A DNA stretch of 64,000 nt from NCBI GenBank assembly GCA_004194705.1, contig SADC01000098.1, forward strand, positions 62,001 through 126,000, given 5' to 3'. The translations under genes and the position numbers were made by a program. The notes under the pieces are model-generated. The model made no database searches. It was not told the DNA's origin and saw nothing but the letters and a program-made list of their open reading frames with translations. This document shows positions 9,795 to 22,100 of the stretch, in pieces. Origin of the DNA: Ditylenchus dipsaci (taxonomy: Eukaryota; Nematoda; Chromadorea; Rhabditida; Anguinidae). Each line of letters opens with the position of its first letter. Position 1 is the first letter of the stretch.

Positions 9795-12700
9795 CCCATG
9801 AACACACCGGGGGCTACAACCCGTGCATGGATTCTGGTAGTACCACCATGATTTCCAAATTAGCTCCGATACTGCTTTCAACAACTACAACTCCATGATG
9901 ACCGCCTTTTTGTCGTCGGCAGCCGCCGCTGCAGCTGTCAATAGCAATGATACCACTAGTAGTTTGCCAACATGCTCAGCCAACTTGTCCATGATCAACT
10001 TTGGAAAAAGGAATTCTTTTGGCTCAAATGCGGAAATCAGATCGCCTTCAGCCAGTAATTTGAATTCCATTGGATCCGCCAATTCCAACGCTTCTTCTGG
10101 CAGTGTGGACGATACGAACAGCAGCATCGGGGCAAATAGTAATGCTTCAGCCTACATGCCAGTGCCCAATGCACAAGCTCAGGTGGCCTGTGCAGCAGCT
10201 GCCCATTTACTGGCGAAAATGCCGCCGCAAAATGGTAGTATCTTGGAATGCGAGCCTCAACAAGCTAAGCCTACGGCTACTGCTGCAGCTGGCTATAAAG
10301 CAACTTTTGACATGATGAGGTGGGTAATATTTAATTGAGTTTATATGGAACTTTTCTTGTTGAGAAAACGCATACACCCTGCCCCTACCCCCACACTCCA
10401 CACATTAAATTTTTTTGCCTTGGTTCCCTGTTGTTTTTATGATTTTTTATTAATTTTTTAGGATTAAGCTTAGGCAAGGGTTGGCTACCGAACGTCAGAA
10501 TAGGCTCAAACATCAGTTTTAAGAATCTTTAAGTCTGTCCAAATATACGATTTTCTACCCTTGTCAAGCTCAAGCCTTGATATTTATGGAAACAACAGAA
10601 AGACCAAGGCAAAAAAGTTGATGGTGGGGGGATGTTCTCAGCAAAAACAGTGCCAATTAAACATTCACAATTATTGAAAAAAATCATTCTGTCTAGTTTT
10701 TGGTTTACATTTGGCGTAAAGTTTGGACTTTTGATTGACCTTGGTTTGAAAAACGGAAATCTTTCTGCTTTCGGCAAAAAAGTTACTCGAGGCTTCTGCT
10801 CATTTCTGGCTAAGAAAATACATACTATTTGGTCATTTTGGAGCAGAAACGCGAGTGACTTTATTGTCTGGGGCAGAAACTTTAAATCACGCTCGCGTTT
10901 TTTTTGTTTCTTGATGTATCAAAACAAATTTCTCTATGTGAGTTATATTAAGTTCGGTCCAAGATTTCACACCGGGTCACAAGCAGTTATGTCAAAATGC
11001 CGAAAAATGGTAATACAGTTGCAAAAACTGTAGTACAGTTTAGGACATTTTTCTCAAAGAGTAGTACTGTTTTTAAAACAGTAGTACAGTTTTGACTACC
11101 ATTTTAAACTGTACTAAGCTTTTTGCAACTGTAGTACAGTTTTTAAGTGTATTACAGTTCTAGACTGTACTACAGTTTTTGCAACTGTAGTACAGTTTTT
11201 AAAGTGTATTACAGTTCTAAACTGTACTACAGTTTTTTCAACTGTAGTACAGTTTTTAAAGTGTATTACAGTTCTAAACTGTACTACAGTTTTTGCAACT
11301 GTAGTACAGTTTTTAAAGTGTATTACAGTTCTAAACTGTACTACAGTTTTTTCAACTGTAGTACAGTTTTTAAGTGTATTACAGTTCTAAACTGTACTAC
11401 AGTTTTTGCAAGTGTAGTACAGTTTTTCGGCATTTATTGACGTCTTGACAAATTGTACACGCGTAATCCTGGTTCAGTGTTCGTTCAGTGCACTCGTTCA
11501 GTTTCGTATCACATAAAGGTAATATGGGCGTAATATATGATCGCCACCAGTAGCATATGTCACAACATGAGGTTTTCTAATTTGACAATTTTTCTGTAAT
11601 AGACCGAATTATTTGGACGATTGAAAATCAGTGAAGTGATGCTCGATAGCTGCGCTATCGATTTGCTAGCTAAGGTTAGCTATAGAGATGGGGATAGGCT
11701 GTTAGGCAGATATGTGGATAGCAGAGCTATTGAAGCGTTCATAATAATTTTTAGTTGTTTTAATACATTTAGTTTGGTGTTGCGTATAAATTTTTAGTCA
11801 CTTTTCCAATTAACAACTTTTTTAATTTGTAGTATCCATTCTTTTTTAACAAGCTAAAATTTGTTTAATTTCTTAAACAAAGCCTTTTGTGTGCTGAGTA
11901 ATGAAAATTTAGATATATCTTATTCACTTTTTTCTTAGAATCCCACTGTGAAATAAAACACCATGGTAATTTCAGATACAAATGTTATCAACACACAGTT
12001 TTTTTATTTGTTGTATCAATTTCATTTGTATCAAAGTTATCCACGAGGATATAACTAACTCAGGCTGATAACTGTAAGTCAAAAACTTTAGGATTTCTTG
12101 TATACATGTATATATATTATTATACGAGAACTTCTACAGTTATGAACAATAAAATTCAAGACTAATTAACTGCATGCTTGAGTTTTTTAAAAATTGGCAT
12201 GAAAACGTTTTCCTCAAACAACTGCACAAAAGTAAGGGGACCGAAATGGAGTAGGATCAAATGCGTGTATACCTAGAGTGATCAAAAAATGCGTTTACTA
12301 ATGTAGCAATATTTCAGATCGCCCAGGTGTCCCGATTCTGGACTGCTTGATCATCTTAATTACAGTGATGAGCTCTGCTTAAATCCCTCTTTCAACCATC
12401 TAAACAATTGCAATTTTGGTGCCAGTCACTTGGGCAGCTCCATGGGCGTTTCTCAAGCCAATTATCAGCAGCAGGCCATGTTTCCAGCTTCATTTACGCA
12501 GCCGCAGGTCAGCAACCAGCAGTTCCAAGCGGCTTATGCTGTGGTAGCGATGCAGGCGAGGCAGTTTATGTCTGACTCCAATGCCTTCCAACACCACGGC
12601 AATATTAATCCAGCTGGTTCTTTGAGTGTGGAGTGTAATGATTTGGATAGTAGTTCATCTAAAAAACGACCTAAAACTACTGCTACCACTATTACTGATA

Positions 12701-15700
12701 CTGAAAGTGCTGAGTATGTCGACAAAAGCCTGCCTAAAGTTCCTAGATGCAGCATTTGTAGAGCTGACTCCACAGGAATTCACTTTGGAGCGGAAGCTTG
12801 TGCTGCTTGTAAGTTATTTTGTTAGACAAAATAAAACACTAATTAAAGGCTGTTTTAAAAGATTCGCTATCATTTTAACAGATTTTCAGATTAAGATACT
12901 GCTTGAAAAAAGGCACTTGTTCACTTAGGGGGGGGGCGCATTTTATAAAACATTGTAAATCATGTTTCAACGACGCCTAAATAATTTTTTTACGCTAAAA
13001 AAATATAAAATTTGTTTTCTGACAATTTGCTACATAAAAAATTGATTTTCGAAGAAAAATATTTTCTACCACAATTTGACTTTTTGCCTTGGGTGACCAA
13101 GGTGAACCAAGTCTTTGGTTAAATTTAGACCAAAATTTTATTCTCTCGAAAACCAAGTTTTGTACGGCAAATTGTTAGAGAACAACTTTTTATCGTTAAA
13201 AACATATACAAATAACTAAAGACTCTTTTAAACATGATTTACGTAAATTTTAAAATGCGCCCGCCTAAGTGAACAAGTACCCTTGCCCACCTTGAACCAA
13301 ACCTAAAAGCATAAAAAATAACCAAAAAATGTGGAGGGGCGAGGGTGTTTGTTTATAAATGGAAATGTCTGTGTAGAAAACTTGATCGACTTTGAGGATG
13401 TATATCTTGGAGCTATACTAATTTTTTATGAAAAACTTTTTTCATAGTCTTAATTCTTATTTATAAGCCACAGGGAAAAACACAGTGCAAGCCTTGAATA
13501 ATAATTCAAAATTAGGCTCTGCATTTTTTCGTCGAACAGTGGTTTTGAACAAAGAGTATGTCTGTTCCAAAGGAGGGAAATGCAACTTTCACAAAGGTGA
13601 GACACCACAAAGGCTGCCATTACTTTATTAAAAAATAACAATATATATATCTAGACTCTCCAAACGGTCAAAATGCCGAGCCTGTCGATTCACCAAGTGC
13701 TTGGAAGTGGGCATGGACAGAAATTCTGTGCAACATAGACGGGATGCGATTGGGAAATACTCTAATCTTGTCAAAAGAGAGTGCAGCAGTCCCCTTATTG
13801 GTATATTACAGAGAAAATGCTTATTTTTAAATATATATTTGATATATTTGAAACATTGCTTTATTTTCCAGAATGCTTGCCATCCACATCCTTAGATCCA
13901 GGTCCCATTCAGCTAAAGAGTCCGATGACTCCGAAATCTCCAAGGCTATCCCATCCTATCAAATCACCGATTGAAAGAACATTATCAGCACGGTCTCAAA
14001 TTGTTGTAACTCCAACTCTGCAGCAGACTCCATCAGTTTTGGTAGGTTTGAGCTGGCTTTGTAAATAAAAATTGCTTGGCTGTAAATTAAAAAAAAACAA
14101 GCTCCTCAAATAAGAAAGTGGAAAGACCAAACACCGTAAAACCTCTATTAGTTCTTTTTCAGCTAACAGCTAACTTACAGCTAACTTAAAGCAAAATATG
14201 ACTTGGAAAAGATAAGTTTTTTCAGTGTCGAAAAACGTACTAAAAAAATTAAAAGCGCAAAATTCAGAAAAAATAACAAAACAAAGGCGTATTATATAAT
14301 GTCAAAACACGATTTTTCATCACTGTGCTTTAAGTCCTGGTATGTAAATGGCCGCTGTATACGCAGGCCTAAACCAGAGGGAAAACAAGCAAAAATAGTG
14401 ATTGTCGACATAATATGTCAACGACTTTTTTTGCAAAATTCTGAGTAAATCGGTTTAAAAAATGAGAAAAGCTTCAAAAATTAAAAAAACATGGTACTAA
14501 GTATAAAAAACTCTCGCCTTTTTATCCTACAAACCTGAAAATTAATACACTTTTAGGAAGAAATAGTTCAGCGATATGATGAAATGAATCGCCGAAGAAA
14601 AGTTTTCTACAGTAAATCCTCTCTGAGCTCATTATTTGATGACTCAGTAGAACTGGTCAGCTTTTATCAAAAAAATTGGTATTTTTTTTCTAACTGAATA
14701 CGTATTTCCTCTAATATAACCACCGGTGGGTTTATTTTTCAAACCCTTCTGAGGTGTGGATTTATTAGAGTCATTTTGAGATTTTTGTGGCTTCAACCAA
14801 AATCCAAAAAGCGGAATCGGTAGAGCTCGTGGGAACTAAGAAAACGCAAAAAACAGCTTTGCAGAATTTTTACTCTGTTCCGAGATACAGACACTGGAAG
14901 TTGAGGGGTGGGTTTATTAGAGCGGGTGGTTATATTAGAGGAAATACGGTATATTTCATAGGAGCCTTACGAATTGACTGACTTCGGAGAATGTATGTAT
15001 CAATTCTGGCGTATAGAGCCAAAACTAGCTGTGGAATTTATTGCTTCTAATCAATATTTTAAAGAGATTTCCAAAGATGAAAAAGTAGGTTTTGCGAAAC
15101 TTTTTTCTTAGTTAGTACTGAATTTTCGAAAGTATGATCTCTCACAAAAGACATTTTGCATTTGAAATTTTTTCTGAATTACCTCATATTTAAATATTTT
15201 GGTTCATGTAAAAAAAAGTCTTGTCTGGTGACACGGAAATGTGTTAGAATATACCTTTCAGTTTGTTTATTGAAGTTTATGATATATGATTTAAAAATCC
15301 AGGGGGGGGGGCACCTCCATCCGGGTTGCCATTTTGCTTTTTTTTTGGGTGCTCCGCCTTTTTTTCTTGAGCAGAAAACAAGGTAATTGTTCGATCTGCC
15401 TTTGTTTAGAAAATTTTCATACTAAATGCCTTTTTTCGACAAAATTTTTAAATTAAATGCCTTTTCTCAGAAGCTCATGCCTTTTTTTTTCAAATCAGAC
15501 ATGGCAACCTGCCTCCATGGGGGAGGAATGGTGAAAAATATTAGGAACACCTCAAGTAAATCAAAAACTGTCATAATATAGTGTCCTAATAAGTGCCTCC
15601 AAATAAAGTTGGTCATTTTGACTCGAATGTTAAAAAAATCCCATTTTCGAGTCAAAATACCTACGACCCCTTGAAGTCTGTCCTCTTTCGACTGTGAAAC

Positions 15701-17463
15701 ATCCAAGGGAATCTTATCAGATAACTGTACCATTCCTAGTACTAGTATAATTAACATACAAGAAATTTCACAGTTGTCTGATCAAGTTCTATTCTCAGTC
15801 AAGATTTTTTGGTGTTTATATTGAGTCAGAATGACCAAATATAGTCAACGGGACAACTATATGACACTAGCGTCAATTTTATAGGCTGAAAACTGGTAAT
15901 TGCTTAAAATCTCACTTTTACCCATTTTTTAAAATTAATTAAAAATACAAAATCATAACAAAAAATGTTTATTTTAGGCCAAAATATTTTCAAATTTTCT
16001 AATGACATTTCATGCTATAGAGGAACCATATATTACTTGGAAACATGGTGGACTGACCGAGGGCAAGGAGTTCTGGATGATGCCCAACAGGTAAAGCAAT
16101 TTTAAAACCAAAATAATATTAAAAGTAGTCTTTTTTACAGAGTTTACATGGTTTTTAACCACACAGAGCAGTATTTCGACAGAAATTCGTCCATTATGAA
16201 AGATCTTAATTTGGACAAATCTTCGGCTGTCAAGTAATTTACTAAAATTTTACGACTTAGACAAATTTTGATTTTTAAATTTAGCTTGTTCAAGCCAAGT
16301 TTTGAGCACGCTATGGAAGTGGTTGGCAGAAAAATGGCGGATATGAACCTGACAAAAACGGAGATGATTGCTTTGGTTGGAATTGTCCTTTTTGATTCCA
16401 GTAAGTTTATTTTTGCCCAGCTCCAATGACCTCAATGGGGCAGAATAGCCTTGTATATTCTGGTGGCTCACCTTGGTCTTCCAAGTAAAAAGTCAAATCT
16501 TCGGTCAAATTTTTTTTCAAAATTGTCTTCCTAATCTTAAAAACGTATTTTAAGCATGTTTAAAGTGCTTAAAATGGTGAAAGAACATCTTTGCAGGAAA
16601 TTTCAGACCACCCCACTATACTGTAGTCCTGCCTGTTAATTTTTTTGTTTTCAGGCTCAGGCAGCCGTAGGCCAGCATAGGTTAGGATGAACTCAAAAAT
16701 GTTCATCGAAGCTCAAAAAGTAAAATAAAAAGTAGAACTGAAAAAAGTAAGAGAAACATGCTTCGAAGACATGCTTTGAATGTTTGATACCGACCTTACA
16801 CATGCTGGCCTACCCTTGCTCAAGCCAAAAAAACAACAGTAACAAAATGGTCGCGTTGTGGATGTTGGCGAAGTACTGCTTACAGATTTCGAATAACTCA
16901 GCCGATATAAATAAGCCGAATTCACTAGCTTAACGCATAAATTAGTTTGAACTGCCATTTTTTCAAAATCTGTAGTTACCGAAAATTCCAAATTGTGAAG
17001 AGCACGAAAAGTCAGTCACCTCGCTAGCATCAGTAAATTTGCGAAAAACTGAACAAAATTATATTTTTTTAAACAAATACATTTTCAGTTTGCCCTTCCT
17101 TAGCACCAGAAACCAAAGAGATCTTAAACAATCTCAAAAACCAGCTTTTCAAGGACATGATAAACCATTACGAAGCCGATGATTCCATCGACTATCCAGA
17201 GATACGTTTGGGCAACTTAATTCTACTAATGGCTGGAATCAAGGTTAGATATTCAAATTTTTTATACAAAACCCTGAAAACTATTAATGTTTTTGTAGAT
17301 CCACGCCCAGAAATCAAGGGAGAACATGCATTTGCTCAAAATATTTGACGTTCTGCCTCGAGACGAGCTGTTTGATGATGTGACTGGAATAACTCCTGCC
17401 CATGTTTCTGATCTAGCAGATTCTGACACCTCATCTAGTAGTACTGCCAATATTATTGACTGA
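9795..17463 (+). CDS. Nuclear hormone receptor (nematode HNF4-derived type)
   Basis: Ligand-type transcription factor of the nucleus. Exons read: 9795-10320, 12318-12808, 13516-13596, 13655-13800, 13872-14041, 14557-14655, 14962-15084, 15978-16090, 16141-16233, 16285-16400, 17089-17243, 17299-17463, all with GT-AG ends; stop TGA at 17461. The N-terminal part is long and rich in Ser, Asn, Gln and Ala (an Ala run near 9915). The first zinc finger (CSICRADSTGIHFGAEACAAC) lies at 12748-12808 and continues in 13516-13596 with SAFFRRTVVLNKEYVC. The second finger and GM box (CRACRFTKCLEVGM) are in 13655-13800. The ligand-binding domain spans 14557-17463 and closes with a helix-12-like LLKIFDVLPRDELFDDV. 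Odd points: joining 13596 to 13655 is out of frame by one base, and the first exon stays open only if one base is missing near 9838. The start codon and 5' exons are unresolved. Introns carry several MITEs. Confidence 0.88.
10411..10618. repeat. GCCTTGG/CCAAGGC palindromic repeat in receptor intron 1
   Basis: TTGCCTTGGTTCCCTGTTGT on the left is matched inverted by GAAACAACAGAAAGACCAAGGC on the right, with GGATTAAGCTTAGGCAAGGG inside. Related copies occur at about 16630-16855, 19640-19850, 32800-33345, 47050-47285 and 56720-56930. Confidence 0.55.
10997..11433. repeat. 57-bp minisatellite inside an inverted-repeat element
   Basis: The outer ends are ATGCCGAAAAA and TTTTTCGGCAT. Inside are about four tandem 57-bp units built from the palindrome ACTGTAGTACAGT (for example AACTGTACTACAGTTTTTGC). 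Because 57 is a multiple of 3 the array is open over 97 codons with a 19-residue period, but it lies in an intron and is not a gene. A short relative is at 25608-25652. Confidence 0.75.
12915..13278. mobile_element. Foldback element in receptor intron
   Basis: The ends are ACTTGTTCACTTAGG and CCTAAGTGAACAAGT, followed inward by GGCGCATTTTA and its complement. A second member sits at about 54573-55173 in the tandem-pair gene. The centre contains the GCCTTGG motif. Non-coding. Confidence 0.7.
14699..14951. mobile_element. CCGTATT-type MITE, 253 bp, beside a splice acceptor
   Basis: The ends are TACGTATTTCCTCTAATATA and TATATTAGAGGAAATACGGTA. The core includes GTAGAGCTCGTGGGA, shared with 24501-24755, 35985-36236 and, inverted, 51780-51950. 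It lies in the receptor intron before the exon at 14962, so its right end is only about 10 bases from that exon and borders the acceptor TATATTTCATAG. Confidence 0.8.
16630..16855. repeat. GCTGGCC/GGCCAGC palindromic repeat in receptor intron
   Basis: Contains CGTAGGCCAGCATAGGTTAGG and, inverted, CATGCTGGCCTACCCTTGCT, followed by AAAAACAACAG. It is the same family as 19640-19850. Confidence 0.5.
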
Positions 17464-19157
17464 TTGTTCATATTTGCCTACTTATCTACCTCATTGAAAG
17501 ATCTAGTCCGCGCTTGTTTTATTACTTTGTTTACACGCTGTTCACACTTTTTACTAGGGTTGACTCCCCTTACTTCCACGGGAAAGGGGGAGGGTGTCGG
17601 TAGGCCAGCCCTACTTTTTACCCTAGAGAAATTAGAAAAATTAGAATGCCTACAATTTACGAAAGAGATTGCCAAAACAGAACTGTTGAATATATTTAAA
17701 CTAAGTTAAAAAAATAGTTTGTTACAAGATCCTTATATTTACTTTTGACTAAATTTTTGGTGTAAAGTTAACTGTAAAGTCAGCTGTACAGCCACAGTTA
17801 ACGGTCAGCATATGCTCGAAAAAATCATCGAATGCTCGAAATCAATCTGCTCGAGCATTTTGAGAACCCTATTCTAAAACCTACCAGAAAAGCGCCCATT
17901 TCTAAGTTCAAAACTTGTTACACGATGAGATTGCAAACTATACTGATATGGAAACATCATGGGATTTTTTATATAACACGATTACTAATTATCTTAACGT
18001 ACGGTAACGTACATCGAGGTAGAAAACTAACTCAGGATAATGACTTATGCTTATATCATAAGATTATGCCAATTTTTTTCCTCATTGTATGTGATATTAT
18101 TTTCTTTCAAAACAAACTTGATTTGTGTCCGAATATTGTTTAACCACTGTATTGCATGAAAGGACAGAGACTAATTTCATATTTACTTTGTTTATTGATA
18201 ACGGTCTTATCATATTGAAGACTTTTCAAAGATGATAGCGGAAAAACACAGAGACTTTGCAAAAAATGTTAGATATTAGCCAAAAAGTTTTAATTTTAAT
18301 TTGAAACATTTTTCAGGCCTGAATAACATACGCTAGCCTACCCTGCCTAAAAAGTAAATATAAACTATTGTTAATGGGGGAGGGGCCCCCTCCGAGGGGG
18401 CAGGTCTGTTGGGGTGTTTGAAGATTAGATTTAAGAGCATTCGCTGAGAGCGCCGAATTTTCGCATAACATTTTTCGAGCCATTCTATAGTTTTTAAATT
18501 TAATATTTAGCGTGTTTTTGTGTATAAGGCGGGTATCATCAAACTCTGTTTGTGTTGTTCAAACTGGTGATAGCACAAAGATAAATTTTCTTGAATATTT
18601 ATTGCTTTCAGTTATTTTCGTATATATACATATCGATTGTTGCCAAATGATTTGAGAAAGCAATAAAAGTATCTTAAAGTCCAGAATTTTTAAATTCATA
18701 CATAAACAAAAACAAAACATTTTCTAATATTCAAAGACTTTGAAGATTTTTATTAATTTTTTATGTATTTCGAAAACTGAATGGAAATATTATCGATAAG
18801 GAGTGAGATTCACATTTTATAGAATTAGAGTTCTTAACAAATTATAGCTGAGATCTATTATTGAATAGTTAAGGTTACAAAGCTAACAAGAAAATTTTAC
18901 ATTTTTAGCAAGGATAGAAATTTAATTAAAAAAAAAGTTTGGTTCTCAGAATGAACAGGTTGTTACGATTTGTCCCAAAACTTTTTCACGCTCGTTAATT
19001 TGAATTAAAAAAAATCATTAGTGCCTTTTGTCAACTTGTCATTCTTTTGTTTTTTTTCATTATTTTTGCATCATTTTTCGCAGCAAAAAGCTTATCAAAA
19101 ACAAGTGGGGACTGTAATTTTCTACGATGAGCATTTTTCGAAAGTCTACATATTTTA
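17464..19157. other. Convergent intergenic region
   Basis: This lies between the 3' ends of the receptor (+) and the phosphatase (-). It is AT-rich, with a short GC-rich patch (about 18375-18415, GGGGGAGGGGCCCCCTCC). No further exon or clear transposon end is seen. An 81-codon frame at 17464-17709 begins right after the receptor stop and is judged incidental. Confidence 0.5.
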
Positions 19158-22100
19158 CTAAGCAACCAACAATTCTTCGTCATCATCTTCTGTAGAATCT
19201 TCGGCGCACAAATTTACAGCAAACTTCAGAGGTATTACAAAGACAGTGATATCATCGGAGGAGGCCATGGCTCCACCGGATAGTCTCCATTTGCTGTTAT
19301 CTACCGGATCACCTCTGGCTCCAGCTGCTAATTCCTGAGCCATTAGGGTGTATGTATATCTGGAAAATTCAATTTTTTAAAGTATCTTGGTATATATTTG
19401 CCAACTTGATAGAGTCATCCTCCAAATCAATGGATTCCGTGCCAGTAGATTCGCATGAATTGAGTGTGCTCATAGAGGTATTGACTATGTTAAACACATC
19501 TTCATTGGAAAACACATCCCACAACCCATCTGAGCCTACGACTAAAACATCGGAGGAGCTGAGACAATCCATTGATCGGGTGTCAAATACTTGAACCTTA
19601 ATAGCACCACACTTGATTACGAGTTCCGATATATATGATAACGGGGTGGTGGCTTTTTTGCCTAGGTCCACCCTGTTGTTTTTTTAAGACTTTTTAGTCA
19701 TTAGGCTAGGTAGGCTAGCGCATGTTGGGACATTTTAGACTCATGTATGAGTTCGTCCTAACATACGCTGGCCTACCCTTGCTTAAGCTTGAGCCTGAAA
19801 AATCATTAAAAAAACAACAGGGGGACCAAGGCAAAAAACGCCTCCTTTTGTTTTCCACGCTTTTTTCAGAAACTTTTAAATAATGAATACAAATATTTAC
19901 TTCAGGGTGGGCGCTCAGGAATGGCTTAATCGCAATTCTGTCGTCGACAGTCATTAGATGGTGGTCACCAAGCCCTCGACTGACTCCTATGGTATTTAAA
20001 AGACGAGACTAAATATGATAAATTATTGTGTTTATTTTTGACCTGAGCCTAAATCACCTTTTTACATCTTGTGCTTATAAGTGGTGGTTTTAGATCTGCT
20101 TCCCTTACTGTTTTTGCAGCCCTGAAAGTTAATATTTTTGTATTTCAAGTTTATTAAATTTTGAAAACTTTTTTTTTGGCAAATATTTGGATTTTTCGAC
20201 GCTAGTCATATAAATAGTGAAAATAAATCTAGTTGTTTCTTTCAAAAAAACATGCCAACAAGCTTGATTTCAAATGATTGAATTGTCGAGAATCACCTTT
20301 TGATTAAAAAAAAGAAAACATATTGGGAGACTTTATACTTACTTTCTCAACCATTGCCCAAGCATTGCTTAGCAACATTGCTCAGCAATTATTTCCAAAT
20401 CATTGCCAAATCATACAAATTTCGATGATAAAAAACGTAAAAACCCAAGTGCACCACTTTCCCCAAAGAGTATGAGTTCTCTGAATATATTTTCGCTGAG
20501 AGATCTCATACACTTTGCAAAAGAAGGTGCACTTGCGATGCTCGATAAAAAAACATCGAAACACGGTCTAAAAGACTATGAAACTTCCAATAAATTTTGT
20601 CTTGATAGGAAAAACTGGCGCCCGGCCATTCAAACATTTTAAGCTGGATCTATTGGCCTCGGCATGTTCCTTTGGAAGACCACGGATTGTGAACGGAGCA
20701 GCATTTCCTAAGTTTGAATTACACTTTTTTTTCGGTAAGGTTTTTTTGAATTATTTTTTAATTTCATTTCAAATAAAAATTTTATGTCTTAGTTTAAGAA
20801 TATCTATGAATTTTTATAAGTAAAGTGAAAGTAAGCTGAATCGTCCAATCTGGCATTGTCACGTAGCGTTGCGCTCCCAAAAAAGTAATTTAAAAATTAG
20901 TGGTTGAATATTTTCAGAATAAAAAAGTGTCGCCCGCCAATTCAGATTTCGGAAATATCGCTGCGTCCAAAAACCATAGTCATTTTGAGACGCGAATCTA
21001 CAGAGAAAATACGGAATTCAAGAAAAAAATACTCACCACCCATCCATGTACCAATCACGATACAAAACTTTATGGTTCAAGTCCTTGCGAGTCAGAAATC
21101 TGCTGTATTCTTGTCTGGAAAAACAGTTGCTGATGACTTCCCTGTTTCTGTATGCCTAAAAACACTGAAATTTGAAAAAAATTAAAAAATAAATAAAAAT
21201 CAGACTATTGTTTGAAGTCTCTTTCTCTCTTTCAAAGGCGAAAAATCGGTGCTTAGCTGGAGATATTTATTAGGTGAAACCAGAAGGGCTCGACAATCTC
21301 CAGCATTAGCCACATAGATTTTATTGAGGAAAAAGAGCACAACAATGGCAGCACATCCACCTGGCAGACGGCTAACTGCTTTTTCAGCTCCAATTCTATC
21401 ATCCTAAAGAAACGACAATTGTTTTAGACTAAGTTTCTGAAACAACTGTTTTACCATTTCCACAAAAGCGGCCTCCAGAGCGCCGACTATTAAACTATCA
21501 GCTGTGATTACACTTTTGTCCCTGTGCTCTCCTTGATAATTTTTTTCCAGTGTAGGGTCCTCGTTCCAGCAGTTCCTCTCATTTTTCGAGGTATTTTTGG
21601 AGTTGAAAAGAGTTTCCTGACGATGCAAGTGCAAAATGCTTTCGAGCACTTCACTGAGACGATTCTTAATTATTAAAGTTTCAAAAAATTGAGTAGAACA
21701 ATGACTACACCCGAATTACAAGATTTCGAATTGATTGTTACCTTGGAGAGAGAGCTCAGACCCTGAATTTGCACCAAAATACATGGTGCGGCAAATTAGC
21801 TTCGAGATTTTTTTTGTGATAACTTTAAAATTTTCATTATTTCGGCTGGTTTTCTTTTTTATTCGAAAAGAAATGAAATGCAATTCGTCGCAAAAAACAA
21901 ACTTGTCATTTCACGTGCTTCGCGCCCTGCGCCCTGGCCTTTTTTATTCGCGCCCCGGCACCGTCTTACGCCTCGAGGTGAGCCAGATCACCGCCCCAGC
22001 ACCTCGAGGCGAACCAGATCACCGTCCCAGCACCTGGGCGGGGCGCATTTGAAGCGCTGCTTGAGCCAATTTTAAAAAAAAGCCAATTTTGTTCTGGAAT

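Noticed and set aside
11147..11440. 97-codon Tyr/Ser/Phe-rich frame
   Set aside because: Translation of the 57-bp minisatellite inside a receptor intron.
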